A stretch of 64,000 bases of DNA from CBDBON01 sp965208395 (GTDB lineage: Bacteria; Chloroflexota; Dehalococcoidia; Lucifugimonadales; CBDBON01), in the NCBI GenBank assembly GCA_965208395.1, contig CBDBON010000001.1, positions 62,001-126,000 on the forward strand, given 5' to 3'. Of this stretch, positions 1-8,557 are shown piece by piece; position 1 is the first letter of the stretch; each line of letters begins with the position of its first letter. The notes beneath the pieces are model-generated. The model was not told the DNA's origin. It made no database searches and worked only from the letters and a program-made list of their open reading frames with translations. Position numbers and translations under genes: made by a program.

Positions 1-339
1 GTAGTAGTAGGGCGGGGTGGCGGCGATGCCGTCGACGCCCGACTCCTCCACCGCACGGGCAAGGTCGATGGTGAGGCGCGTGCTCGGATTGGAGATGTTG
101 GCGATGACGGGGACCCGGCCCGCGACCTGGTCGACGACCGTCTCAATGGTCAGGACGCGGTCGGCGTCGGGCAGGGCGGGAAACTCACCGGTGGTGCCGG
201 AGGCCCAGATGCCGTAGACGCCGGCGTCTAGCAGGTAGTCGACGAGCCGGCGGAGCGAGCGGGTGTCGACGCTCTCGTCTCCGTTCAGAGGTGTGAGGAT
301 CGGGACGATTATGCCCTGGAATTTCTTATTGGCTGTCAA
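1..339 (-). CDS. Dihydrodipicolinate synthase (DapA) family aldolase, N-terminal part
   Basis: The first 113 residues of a DapA/NAL-family class I aldolase; the rest lies beyond the left window edge. The start of the TIM barrel is visible: a GIIVPILTPL strand, the GTTGEF substrate-carboxylate loop at about residues 47-52, and an ATPPYYY strand at the cut end. The Schiff-base lysine would lie outside the window. The start is TTG, with AGGAGA eight bases upstream. It is the last visible gene of the molybdenum-hydroxylase run. The family includes dihydrodipicolinate synthase, N-acetylneuraminate lyase and sugar-acid aldolases; the catabolic context makes a pyruvate-forming aldolase at least as likely as a lysine-pathway enzyme (inference). 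Confidence 0.85.
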   Translation of the reverse strand, partial: MTANKKFQGIIVPILTPLNGDESVDTRSLRRLVDYLLDAGVYGIWASGTTGEFPALPDADRVLTIETVVDQVAGRVPVIANISNPSTRLTIDLARAVEESGVDGIAATPPYYY

Positions 340-360
340 CGGTCTTTTCTCCTGTTGTGG

Positions 361-465
361 GGATGCCCTCATCCCAACCTTCCCCCGTCCGCGGGGGAAG
401 GGATTTTCCTTCTGCCAGGGGATGCCCCCATCCTAACCTTTCCCCGCAGACGGGGGAAGGGAAAG
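361..465. repeat. Two copies of GC-rich palindromic intergenic repeat (family A)
   Basis: Two adjacent copies of a roughly 45-bp element: a CCCTCATCC lead followed by CTTCCCCC, a short GC loop and GGGGGAAGGG, which gives an 8-9 bp hairpin. They lie between the aldolase gene and the molybdenum subunit gene. The same element recurs about a dozen times between genes in this window. No gene is seen here. Confidence 0.85.
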
Positions 466-475
466 AAGGATTCCT

Positions 476-2764
476 CTATCGGTTTGCCCAGACCTCCTCC
501 AGGACGGTCTCCGGCTTCATCGGCAGCCGGGTCATGCGGGCGCCGACGGCGCGGTAGATGGCGTTGGCGATGGCGGCGGGCGGGGGGACGATGTTGACCT
601 CGCCTACTCCCCTGACGCCGTAGGGGTGGCCGGGGTTGGGGACCTCGACGATCACCGTGTCGATCATCGGCAGGTCGAGGCTGACCGGCATCCGGTAGTC
701 GAGCAGGGTGGGGTTGTCCATGTGCCCGCTCTCGTTCATGTAGTACTCCTCGTTCAGGCCCCATCCGATGCCCTGGACGCTGCCGCCCTGCATCTGCCCC
801 TCGACGTAGCTCGGGTGGATGGCCTTGCCGGCGTCCTGGACGACGGTGAAGCGGAGGATGGTGACCTTGCCGGTCTCCGGGTCGACCTCCAGGTCGACGA
901 TGTTTCCGGCGAATGCGCCGCCGGCGGCGGTGGGATGGACAGCGCTGGAGCCGACGATGTGGCCGCCCGTGTCGGCGAGCTGCGACGCCAACTCCCGGAA
1001 GCTCATGCTCAGCTCGGGGTCGGACCTGGACTGGAAGACGCCCTTCACGAGGTCGACCGAATCGGCGTCGACGTCCCAGATCGCGGCGGCGCGCTCGATC
1101 ATCTGGCGCTTCAGGTCCTGGGCCGCCTCGTAGGCCGCCCATCCGGTCTTGTAGGTGACGCTGCTGCCTCCGGTGCCGCTGGTGTAGCCGACCGAGTCGG
1201 TGTCGACGACGGCCGGGTAGATGTCCCCGGCGGGGATTCCCAGCACCTCGGCGGCCTGGATGGCGACGGAGGAGCGGCTGCCCCCGATGTCGGGGGAGCC
1301 CTCGGTCAGGTAGACCTTGCCGTTGGAGTTGACCCTGAGCGTGCACGCCGACGGGCCGCCGCCGTTCATCCAGTAGCCGACGGCGATGCCCCGTCCCCTG
1401 TTCGGCCCCTCCAGGGGCGCCGAGTAGTTCGGGTGGTCCCTCATCGCCTCCAGGACCTCGACGCATCCGATGCGGGGGTAGACGGGGCCGTCGGCGCGGC
1501 GGGATCCCTCCCTGGCGGCGTTGAGGAGGCGGAGCTCGAGCGGTTCGATGCCGAGCCGCTCGGCCAGCTCGTCGATGACCGTCTCCGTTCCGAAGGCGGC
1601 GTTTGTGGCGCCCGGCGCCCTGTAGGCGTCGGTCTTGGGCTTGTTGACGGTCACGTCGAGGCCGTCGATGACGACGTTGGGGATGTCGTACGCGGCGAAG
1701 ACGATCATGGCGCCCGCGCCGACCGGGGAGCCGGGGAAGGCGCCGGCCTCGTATGCGAGGTATGCCTGGGCGGCGGTGAACTTACCCTCGCTGGTGGCGC
1801 CCATCCTGACCCTGACGAAAGAGCCGGGCGTCGGCCCGGTGCTCTCGAATGCCTCCGTCCTGCTCATCACCATCTTGACGGGATGTCCGGTCTTCCTGGA
1901 CAGGATGGCGGCCACGGGGTCGAGGTAGGCGGCGAACTTGCCGCCGAAGCCGCCGCCGATCTCCATCGGCACCAGCTTCACGTCGGAGACCTCAAGGCCA
2001 AGGATGGAGGCGGTGGCGTCCCGCACCTCGAAGGGGCCCTGGGTGCTGCACCAGATCGTCACCCGCCCGTCCTGGTTCCAGAGCACGGTGGCGTTGTGCG
2101 GCTCGATGTAGCCCTGGTGGACGGTGGCGGTGTGGAACTCCCGCTCGATGATGATGTCGGCCTTGGCGAAGCCCTCTTCGAGGTCGCCGAGCTTGTGCTG
2201 GAAGTGGGTCGCGACGTTGCTGGGGCGGTCTGTCTTCTCGCCGAACCGCTCCGTCGTCTGGTCCTCGTGGAGGAGGGGGGCGTCGTCGGCCATCGCCTCG
2301 GCGACCGATAGGACGTGGGGCAGCACCTCGTAGTCGACGTCGATGAGCCTGCACGCCTCCTCGGCGACGTGGGCGTTGACGGCGGCGACGCCGGCGACGG
2401 GCTGTCCCCTGTAGTGGACCTTGTCGATGGCCATCGAGTTGGACCTGAGCTGCCAGAGGGCGCGGTCGCCCTCTCCGTAGTCGACAGTCGACTCTCTCCC
2501 GGTGCCGGGGAAGTCGGCGGCGGTCGCGACGGCGAGGACGCCGGGAAAGGCCTCGGCCCTGCTGGCGTCTATCGACCTGATGTTGGCGTGGGCGTGCGGG
2601 CTCCGGAGCATCTTGGCGTATACGAGGCCGGGGAAGGCGGTGTCTGCGCCGTACTGGGCGCGACCGGTCACCTTGTCGACGCCGTCCGGCCGGACGGGCC
2701 GCGTGCCGACCACGTCGTAGTCTCCGGTGGCCAGGACTGTGTTGTGCTCATAGGTAGTCGTCAT
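476..2764 (-). CDS. Xanthine dehydrogenase family protein, molybdopterin-binding (large) subunit, copy 1
   Basis: A 762-residue molybdenum hydroxylase large subunit (CoxL/XdhB type) that binds molybdopterin cytosine dinucleotide and hydroxylates or oxidises an organic substrate. The N-terminal a/b hammerhead domain starts at the VGTRPVRPDGVDKVTGRA stretch (about residues 18-35). The GGGFGGK motif is at 270-276, and the catalytic Glu lies in GVGE at about 719-722. The CO-dehydrogenase AYRCSFR loop is absent, since the equivalent region reads AYRAPG, so it is not a form I CO dehydrogenase. It is a close paralogue of the gene at 3301-5580, and only one set of FAD and Fe-S subunits is encoded nearby. 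The substrate is unknown. Confidence 0.93.
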   Translation of the reverse strand: MTTTYEHNTVLATGDYDVVGTRPVRPDGVDKVTGRAQYGADTAFPGLVYAKMLRSPHAHANIRSIDASRAEAFPGVLAVATAADFPGTGRESTVDYGEGDRALWQLRSNSMAIDKVHYRGQPVAGVAAVNAHVAEEACRLIDVDYEVLPHVLSVAEAMADDAPLLHEDQTTERFGEKTDRPSNVATHFQHKLGDLEEGFAKADIIIEREFHTATVHQGYIEPHNATVLWNQDGRVTIWCSTQGPFEVRDATASILGLEVSDVKLVPMEIGGGFGGKFAAYLDPVAAILSRKTGHPVKMVMSRTEAFESTGPTPGSFVRVRMGATSEGKFTAAQAYLAYEAGAFPGSPVGAGAMIVFAAYDIPNVVIDGLDVTVNKPKTDAYRAPGATNAAFGTETVIDELAERLGIEPLELRLLNAAREGSRRADGPVYPRIGCVEVLEAMRDHPNYSAPLEGPNRGRGIAVGYWMNGGGPSACTLRVNSNGKVYLTEGSPDIGGSRSSVAIQAAEVLGIPAGDIYPAVVDTDSVGYTSGTGGSSVTYKTGWAAYEAAQDLKRQMIERAAAIWDVDADSVDLVKGVFQSRSDPELSMSFRELASQLADTGGHIVGSSAVHPTAAGGAFAGNIVDLEVDPETGKVTILRFTVVQDAGKAIHPSYVEGQMQGGSVQGIGWGLNEEYYMNESGHMDNPTLLDYRMPVSLDLPMIDTVIVEVPNPGHPYGVRGVGEVNIVPPPAAIANAIYRAVGARMTRLPMKPETVLEEVWANR

Positions 2765-2782
2765 TTTTTCCTCCTGGGGGAC

Positions 2783-2892
2783 AGACCCCCATCCTAACCT
2801 TCCCCCGCGGAGCCGGGGGAAGGGACTTTCTCCTGCCAGGGGCAGACCCCCATCTCAATCTTCCCCCGCGGAGCCGGGGGAAGAGGCAAGAG
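2783..2892. repeat. Two copies of family A palindromic repeat
   Basis: Two copies in tandem, each beginning GACCCCCATC and carrying the CTTCCCCCGCGGA / GCCGGGGGAAG hairpin. They fill the gap between the MoaD-like gene and the first large-subunit gene. They would fold strongly in the mRNA and may separate expression of the two genes (inference). Confidence 0.85.
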
Positions 2893-2915
2893 CCTCCTCT
2901 CAGCCCTTCTGTGGG

Positions 2916-3200
2916 TCAGGATGAGGGGGCAGGGCGGACCCCGCCGCCGATGGCGGGGAGGAAGTGCACCTCGCTGTCCTCCCCTACCTTGCCCAGCATG
3001 CCAAGTGGGGTGACCTCCCCGTCGATCGCGACGGAGATGTTGGACTTGATGCGGCCGTTCTCGACGAGGCGTTCCTTAATCCCGGGGTAGGCCCTGTCGA
3101 GGTTATCGACGATCCGGCGCACGGTGGCGCCCTCGATCTGCACCTGGTTCTCCCCTCCGGTCAGCTTCTGCATCAGGGAGGGGATGAAGACTGTGGCCAT
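2916..3200 (-). CDS. MoaD/ThiS-family ubiquitin-like sulfur-carrier protein with C-terminal tail
   Basis: A 94-residue beta-grasp protein of the MoaD/ThiS family. These proteins are adenylated and thiocarboxylated at a terminal Gly-Gly and donate sulfur, for example in molybdopterin synthesis. The ATG has a good AAGGAG upstream. The family end is recognisable as HFLPAIGGG, but seven further residues (VRPAPSS) follow before the stop, so the di-glycine is not terminal as translated. It lies between two large subunits of molybdenum hydroxylases, which suggests a link to cofactor sulfuration or maturation. Either the tail is removed by a peptidase or the protein is not a thiocarboxylate carrier (inference). 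Confidence 0.85.
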   Translation of the reverse strand: MATVFIPSLMQKLTGGENQVQIEGATVRRIVDNLDRAYPGIKERLVENGRIKSNISVAIDGEVTPLGMLGKVGEDSEVHFLPAIGGGVRPAPSS

Positions 3201-3247
3201 CTTTCTCCTTGCCTGTGCGTCGCTTCGGCCGTTCGAGCCGTGCTTCA

Positions 3248-3281
3248 CCCTCTCCTCAGCCCTCTTGCATCGAGGGAGAGG
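3248..3281. repeat. GC-rich hairpin, variant palindromic repeat
   Basis: CCCTCT..CCCTC / GAGGG-AGAGGG inverted repeat between the second large subunit and the MoaD-like gene. It differs in sequence from family A but has the same layout. It could act as a processing or termination hairpin for the minus-strand operon. Confidence 0.55.
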
Positions 3282-3300
3282 GGACGGGCGAGCCGGAAGG

Positions 3301-5580
3301 TCACCCGTTCTTCTTCCAGACGGCCTCCATCAGCGCGCCCGGGTTGATCGGGAGCCTGGACATCCGGACGCCTGTGGCGTCGTGGACCGCGTTGGCGATG
3401 GCCGGAGTGGGCGGGACGATGTTCGCCTCGCCGACGCCCCTGACCCCGTATGGGTGGCCGGGGCTGGGCACTTCCACGATCACCGTGTCGATCCTTGGCA
3501 GATCGAGGCTGGTGGGCATCCGGTAGTCGAGCAGCGTCGAGTTCTCCATCTCGCCGTCGCCGCTCATGAAGTACTCCTCGTTGAGCGCCCAGCCGATGCC
3601 CTGGACGCTGCCGCCCTGCATCTGGCCCTCGACGTAGCTGGGATGGATGGCCTTGCCGGCGTCCTGGACGACGGTGAAGCGGAGGATGGTAGCCTTGCCG
3701 GTCTCGGGGTCGATCTCCAGGTCGACGATGTTTCCTGCGAAGGAGCCGCCGCCGGGGCCCATGCCTCCCGCGTCGACGTTGCCCCTGCCGGAGATTGCGC
3801 CGCCCGTATCGGCGAGCTGGCCGGCCAGCTCCGCGAAGCTCATGTTGAGCTCCGGGTCGGTCCTGGACTGGAACATTCCCTCCACGAGCTCGACCGAGTC
3901 GGAGCCGACGTCCCATATGGCGGCGGCCCGTTCGATCATCTGCGTCTTGACGTCCTGTGCGGCCTCGTGTGCGGCCCATCCGGTGGCGTAGGTCACGCGG
4001 CTGCCGCCGGTCACGTCGGTGTAACCGACCGAGTCGGTGTCGCCGACCGATGGGCGGACGTCCTCGGCGGCTATGCCGAGCACCTCGGCCGCCTGCATCG
4101 CAACGGATGCCCTGGTGCCGCCGATGTCGGTGGATCCCTCCACCATGCTTATGGTGCCGTCGGCGTTGACGCTGATCGAGCAGGCGGACTTGAAGCCGAC
4201 GTTGAACCAGTATCCGACCGATACGCCGCGTCCCCTGTTGGGCCCCTCCAGGGGCGCGCTGTAGTGGGGATGGTCGCGCATAGCCTCGAGCACCTCGACG
4301 CATCCGATGCGCGGGAAGACGGGGCCGTCGGCGCGCCGTGTGCCCTCTTTAGCTGCGTTCATGAGCCTGAGCTCGATCGGGTCGATCCCGAGCTCCCGCG
4401 CGAGCTCATCCACGACCTGCTCAGTTGCGAAGGCGGCGTTTGGCGCGCCGGGGGCGCGGTATGCCGCTGTCTTGGGCTTGTTGACGACGACGTCGAAGCC
4501 GTCCACTACGGCGTTCGGGAGGTCGTACGCAGCGAAGACGCACTGCGCGCCCGCTCCGACCGGGGAGCCGGGGTAGGCGCCCGCCTCGAAGGCAAGGTAG
4601 GCCTGCGCGGCGGTGATCTTCCCCTCCTTGGTGGCGCCCATCTTGACCCTTACGTAGGAGCCGGGGGTGGGCCCGCTGCCCTCGAAGACCTCCTGACGCG
4701 ACATGACGATCTTGACAGGGTGTCCGGTCTTCCTGGACAGGAGAGCCGCAACGGGCTCGCCGTAGACGTTGATCTTGCCGCCGAAGCCGCCGCCGATCTC
4801 CATCGGCACGACCCTGACCTGCGATACCGGCAGGCCGAGGACCTGGGCGATGGTGTCCCTGGCTGCGAAGGCCCCCTGCGTGCTGCACCATACGTGCACC
4901 CTGTCGTCCTGGTTCCAGAGGGCGGACGCGTTGTGGGGCTCGATGTAGCCCTGGTGGACCGTCTCGGTGTTGAACTCGCGCTCGACTACGACGTCGGCCT
5001 CGGCGAAGCCACTCTCGACGTCGCCCTTGACGTGCTGGAAGTGCTCGGCGAGGTTGCTCAGCCTGTCGGTCTGCTCGCCGAGCTCCGACGTCTTCAGGTC
5101 GTCGTGGAGCAGGGCAGCGTCGTCCCTCATTCCCTCGGGAGCGGTCAGGACGGCCGGCAGGACCTCGTACCGGACGTCGATCAGCGCCAGGGCCTCCTCG
5201 GCCACGTGCGGGCTAGTCGCCGCGACGCCGGCGATGGCGTGTCCGCGGTAGAGCGCCTTCTCGTTCGCGAGGACGTTGTCCCGGAGGTACTTGGTCGCGG
5301 TGTCTCCGTCCGGCGTGGCCGGGAAGTCGGCGGCGGTAACGACCGCCTGCACGCCCGGAAGCGCCTCCGCCCTGCCGGTGTCTATCGACAGGATGCGGGC
5401 GTGGGCGTGAGGGCTGCGCAGGATCTTGCCGTGCAGCAGGCCTGCGGCGGCGAAGTCTGCGCCGTACAGAGCGCGGCCGGTCACCTTGTCCGCGCCGTCG
5501 GGACGCACGGGCCTCGTTCCGACAACGTCATAGTCCCTGGTCGACAGGACTACGTTTCGCTCGTACTCTGTCGTGGTCAT
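3301..5580 (-). CDS. Xanthine dehydrogenase family protein, molybdopterin-binding (large) subunit, copy 2
   Basis: A 759-residue second large subunit, colinear with copy 1 over its whole length and nearly identical in many blocks (VGTRPVRPDG, VPMEIGGGFGGK, AYRAPGA, GVGE near residue 718). The family reaction is hydroxylation or oxidation of an organic substrate at a Mo centre. The ATG at 5580 was chosen because it lies two bases after the stop of the 2Fe-2S subunit, which implies translational coupling; a longer frame upstream overlaps that gene. Together with the next two genes it forms a complete L-S-M hydroxylase. The substrate cannot be told from sequence. Confidence 0.93.
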   Translation of the reverse strand: MTTTEYERNVVLSTRDYDVVGTRPVRPDGADKVTGRALYGADFAAAGLLHGKILRSPHAHARILSIDTGRAEALPGVQAVVTAADFPATPDGDTATKYLRDNVLANEKALYRGHAIAGVAATSPHVAEEALALIDVRYEVLPAVLTAPEGMRDDAALLHDDLKTSELGEQTDRLSNLAEHFQHVKGDVESGFAEADVVVEREFNTETVHQGYIEPHNASALWNQDDRVHVWCSTQGAFAARDTIAQVLGLPVSQVRVVPMEIGGGFGGKINVYGEPVAALLSRKTGHPVKIVMSRQEVFEGSGPTPGSYVRVKMGATKEGKITAAQAYLAFEAGAYPGSPVGAGAQCVFAAYDLPNAVVDGFDVVVNKPKTAAYRAPGAPNAAFATEQVVDELARELGIDPIELRLMNAAKEGTRRADGPVFPRIGCVEVLEAMRDHPHYSAPLEGPNRGRGVSVGYWFNVGFKSACSISVNADGTISMVEGSTDIGGTRASVAMQAAEVLGIAAEDVRPSVGDTDSVGYTDVTGGSRVTYATGWAAHEAAQDVKTQMIERAAAIWDVGSDSVELVEGMFQSRTDPELNMSFAELAGQLADTGGAISGRGNVDAGGMGPGGGSFAGNIVDLEIDPETGKATILRFTVVQDAGKAIHPSYVEGQMQGGSVQGIGWALNEEYFMSGDGEMENSTLLDYRMPTSLDLPRIDTVIVEVPSPGHPYGVRGVGEANIVPPTPAIANAVHDATGVRMSRLPINPGALMEAVWKKNG

Positions 5581-5582
5581 GG

Positions 5583-6062
5583 TCAGCCCCCTTGCATCCT
5601 CTGGGCCGCGTCCTGCACCGCGAGGACGATCTTGTCGTACCCGGTGCATCTGCAGAGATTGTTGGCAAGCCAGAAGCGTATCTCGTGCTCCGTGGGGTTG
5701 GGGTTCTGTTCGAGCAGCGCCTTCGATGCGACGATGAAGCCGGGCGTGCAGATTCCGCACTGGAGGGCGGCGTTCTCAAGGTAGGCCTGCTGTATCGGGT
5801 GGAGCCCGTCGGGAGAGGCGATCCCCTCGATCGTGGTTATCTCCTTGCCCTGGGCCTCGACGCCGAGCACGAGGCAGGATGTGACGATGCGGCCGTCGAA
5901 CACCACGGTGCAGGCGCCGCAGTTGCCATCGTTGCAGCCCTCCTTCGACCCTGTGAGGCCGATGATGTCGCGGAGGGACTCGAGCAGGCTCTGCCTGGGC
6001 TCACAGAGGAAGTCGACCTGCTCGCCGTTGATGGTCGTGGTGACGTGGGTCTTTCCGGGCAT
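5583..6062 (-). CDS. Molybdenum hydroxylase 2Fe-2S subunit (CoxS/XdhC type)
   Basis: A 159-residue small subunit with two [2Fe-2S] clusters that pass electrons from the Mo centre to FAD. The plant-ferredoxin-type cluster ligands are C43, C48, C51 and C63, and the C-terminal four-helix cluster ligands are C102, C105, C137 and C139. All eight cysteines are present. Length is normal for the family. The gene starts immediately after the stop of the FAD-subunit gene and runs directly into large subunit copy 2. Confidence 0.95.
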   Translation of the reverse strand: MPGKTHVTTTINGEQVDFLCEPRQSLLESLRDIIGLTGSKEGCNDGNCGACTVVFDGRIVTSCLVLGVEAQGKEITTIEGIASPDGLHPIQQAYLENAALQCGICTPGFIVASKALLEQNPNPTEHEIRFWLANNLCRCTGYDKIVLAVQDAAQRMQGG

Positions 6063-6932
6063 CTATCGTGCCTCCTTCGCTCGCTCGATCGCGGTGTTGA
6101 GGGCCCGCCGCGTCAGCACCTCGCACAGGTGCTTGCGGTACTCGATCGTGCCCCTCATGTCGGTGATGGGAGTTGCGGCCTCCCTGGCGGCATCGGCGGC
6201 CGCCTGCACTGCCTCGTCTCCCACCGGCTGTCCGGCCAGCGCCGCGCCGGCGGCCTCCACGAAGAGGGGCCTGGGGGCCACGGAGGCCAGGGCCACGCGG
6301 CCCGACTGGAAGGTCCCGTTGTCAAGCTGGACCGAGACCCCCGCTCCGGCCACGGCTATGTCCATCTCGTTCCTGGGAATGAAGCGTATGTAGTTGGCCC
6401 CTGAATTCGGGGCCGGGGCCGGGTAGTGTATGGAGACCAGAAGCTCGTCGTCGTCCAGCACGTTCTGTCCCGGGCCGGTGCAGAAGTCCTCCACAGCGAC
6501 CTGGCGGCTGCCGTTGGGCCCCGCGATGTTGCAGGTTGCGCCGAGGGCTATCATGCCCGGCACCGCGTCTGCGCTCGGGGCGGCGTTGCACAGGTTACCG
6601 CCGAAGGAGGCCCTCCCCTGTATCTGAGTGCCGCCGATGAGAGAGGCGGCGTCGATGATCGCAGGGTAGTTGGCCTGGATATCTCCGTCCGCGTAGATGC
6701 GGTAGCAGGGGACGGCAGCGCCGAGGGTGAGGCCGTCGGCCGCGCTGTAGCTGATCTCGTTCAGCTCCGGGACCTCCTTGATGTCCACCACGAGGTCGGT
6801 CTCCATGCCGACCCTGAGCTTGACCAGCAAGTCGGTCCCTCCCGCGAGCGCGTGCGCGCGGCCCTTGTTCTCGGAGAGCAGCCCCAGGGCGTCACCAAGT
6901 GAAGTCGGCCTGGCATAGTCGATCCACTTCAA
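6063..6932 (-). CDS. Molybdenum hydroxylase FAD-binding subunit (CoxM type)
   Basis: A 290-residue medium subunit with a PCMH-type FAD-binding domain, seen in ALAGGTDLLVK and GRASFGGNLCNAAPSAD, and a C-terminal CO-dehydrogenase flavoprotein domain. It oxidises the Fe-S clusters and passes electrons to an external acceptor. The TTG at 6932 is preferred over an ATG 45 bases upstream because AAGGAGG sits seven bases before the TTG, inside the longer frame. It is the first gene of the operon, downstream of the promoter proposed at 7067-7095. Confidence 0.93.
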   Translation of the reverse strand: MKWIDYARPTSLGDALGLLSENKGRAHALAGGTDLLVKLRVGMETDLVVDIKEVPELNEISYSAADGLTLGAAVPCYRIYADGDIQANYPAIIDAASLIGGTQIQGRASFGGNLCNAAPSADAVPGMIALGATCNIAGPNGSRQVAVEDFCTGPGQNVLDDDELLVSIHYPAPAPNSGANYIRFIPRNEMDIAVAGAGVSVQLDNGTFQSGRVALASVAPRPLFVEAAGAALAGQPVGDEAVQAAADAAREAATPITDMRGTIEYRKHLCEVLTRRALNTAIERAKEAR

Positions 6933-7066
6933 TAGCCTACCTCCTTGTTCAAGCTCCCAGACGGGAGCATGATTCAACTTGTTCTGCCGATTGCCGGATG
7001 GCCGTTAGCGCCTTGCCGTAGGGCTGGACGCCTTCTTCGCGCGACCACCCCGCCGAAGCGGGCATA

Positions 7067-7095
7067 AGTATATCAGACCGCCCATTGACGAACAA
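7067..7095 (-). promoter_or_regulatory. Putative sigma70-type promoter of the molybdenum-hydroxylase operon
   Basis: On the minus strand TTGTTC (7095-7090), a 17-base spacer and TATACT (7072-7067). This places the start near 7060, about 130 bases before the TTG start of the FAD subunit. Pattern match only. Confidence 0.45.
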
Positions 7096-7132
7096 CGCCC
7101 GGAGAAGGGGGAGGGACGGACGATGGCGGGCC

Positions 7133-7504
7133 CTAAGAGTCTGTGGAGATCACCGCGCGCTTGTGCGTGGCGAAGCCGATCCGGGTCTCGCCCTCGAAGG
7201 CTTCGACCTCGTAGGTGAGCCGGTTCCTGTCCACCGCGGTCAGCTCGCAGCGGACGCGGACTGTCGCTCCCACCGCCGTCGGCGCCACGTGGCGCATCCC
7301 GTCGACAGCGTAGCCGACGGTCGTGCTCCCCTCCGGGAGGAATGGCTCGGACGCCCTGATGCTCACCTCCTCCATCAGCATCAGGAGGGCGGGTGTCGAC
7401 AGCACGTCTGCGCCCTCCCGCCCCATCCGGTTCACGGTCATAGACTTCGTTACGGTCGTCTCGGTCTCCCCGGTCTGGCCGGGCTCCAGTCTCTGCAGAT
7501 CCAT
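7133..7504 (-). CDS. Hotdog-fold thioesterase, fluoroacetyl-CoA thioesterase (FlK)-like
   Basis: A 123-residue single hotdog domain that hydrolyses acyl-CoA or a similar thioester. It carries the FlK-like pattern: Thr37 in STPAL, Glu45/46 on the central helix and His72 in GMRHVAPT, matching the Thr-Glu-His set of that family. The typical VRCELTAVDRNRLTYEVEAFEG beta strands follow. ATG start. It lies between the hydroxylase operon and an aldo/keto reductase on the same strand. The natural substrate is unknown; most family members are general housekeeping thioesterases. Confidence 0.85.
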   Translation of the reverse strand: MDLQRLEPGQTGETETTVTKSMTVNRMGREGADVLSTPALLMLMEEVSIRASEPFLPEGSTTVGYAVDGMRHVAPTAVGATVRVRCELTAVDRNRLTYEVEAFEGETRIGFATHKRAVISTDS

Positions 7505-7537
7505 TGTTGGCTCTCCGTTGTCTTCGCTGCTACCGTG

Positions 7538-8461
7538 TCAGTTGAGCTGCCGCCAGTCGTCCTCAGCCTCGTCGAACCGGCTGCGCAGCTCCCTTACCAC
7601 CTGGTCCGGGATGGGCAGCCGCGCGAGCAGCGCCTGGTTGGCCGCCATGTGGGCCGGGTTGCGGGTGCCCAGGATGGCCGTGTCCACCTCATCGTGGGCG
7701 AGCACGAAGCCGAGGGCGGTCAGGATGCGGTCGTCGGGCCCGCCGGGGATAGGCCCCATGGCGGCCATCCGCCGCGCCCGCTCGAAGTACTCGTCGGCGT
7801 AGTGTGGGTTGTACTTGAGGCCGGATGAGGGACTGCTCGCGACGCCCCATGCGCCGGAGGCGATGGGCCGCTTCACGATGATGCCCATCCCCCGCTCCTC
7901 CGCCGGGCCGAACAGGCGGGAGCGGGCGTGCTGGTCGGCCACGCTGAAGCTGGTCTGGAGTGTGTCGAAGAGACCGCTCTCGATCGCCCAGAGGGCCGCC
8001 TCGTTGTCGCCGCTGTAGCCGATGAATCGGGTCTTGCCCTGCCGTCTCGCCTCGACCAGCAGCTCGATCACCTCCCCCCTTTCGAGGACGTCCACGCCGC
8101 AGGAGTGTATTTGAAGCAGATCGACATAGTCGGTCCGGAGTCGTCTGAGGCTGCCGTCGATAGTCTCGCGCATCGTTTCAGCCGTCCAGGGATCGCCGGA
8201 GGAGCCTCGGATCGGGTGTCCGAACTTGGTCGCCAGGAAGAAGTCGTCCCTCCTGTGAGCTATTGTGCGGCCGACCATCTCCTCGCTGTCGAAGTAGCAG
8301 GGGGCGGTGTCGAGGAAGTTGATTCCGCCGTCCAGCGCCGCGTTAAGCACGCGGCTCACGTGCGACAGCTCGTCGAGCGTGTGCTCCTCGCCGATCTCGG
8401 CAAGCCCGGCTCCGAGCCGGGTCACCTCGAGTCCTGTCTTTCCGAGCGCCGCGGTCTGCAA
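7538..8461 (-). CDS. Aldo/keto reductase
   Basis: A 307-residue (a/b)8 NAD(P)H-dependent oxidoreductase that reduces aldehydes or ketones. The catalytic tetrad is recognisable: Asp in NFLDTAPCY (about 51), the following Tyr, Lys in LATKFG (about 84) and His in LLQIHSCG (about 118). The start is TTG with GGGAGG nine bases upstream. It resembles the subfamily that includes L-galactose and pyridoxal dehydrogenases. Its substrate is not defined by the neighbours. Confidence 0.9.
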   Translation of the reverse strand: MQTAALGKTGLEVTRLGAGLAEIGEEHTLDELSHVSRVLNAALDGGINFLDTAPCYFDSEEMVGRTIAHRRDDFFLATKFGHPIRGSSGDPWTAETMRETIDGSLRRLRTDYVDLLQIHSCGVDVLERGEVIELLVEARRQGKTRFIGYSGDNEAALWAIESGLFDTLQTSFSVADQHARSRLFGPAEERGMGIIVKRPIASGAWGVASSPSSGLKYNPHYADEYFERARRMAAMGPIPGGPDDRILTALGFVLAHDEVDTAILGTRNPAHMAANQALLARLPIPDQVVRELRSRFDEAEDDWRQLN

Positions 8462-8557
8462 CCTGCAGGCCTCCCTTGGGGTTGAGCTAAGCTACCACCG
8501 GGCGGGGTGCCACGCAAGGGTCGCTATGGGAGACACGCCATGGAGCCCTAGGGCTCT

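Noticed and set aside
626..2311. Long plus-strand open frame (561 codons) antisense to large subunit copy 1
   Set aside because: Same high-GC antisense effect; no recognisable motifs.
3124..5784. Long plus-strand open frame (886 codons) antisense to large subunit copy 2
   Set aside because: Product is low in hydrophobic structure, rich in Arg/Gly/Val/Asp and follows the codon pattern of the opposite strand; the minus-strand gene is clearly homologous to a known family.
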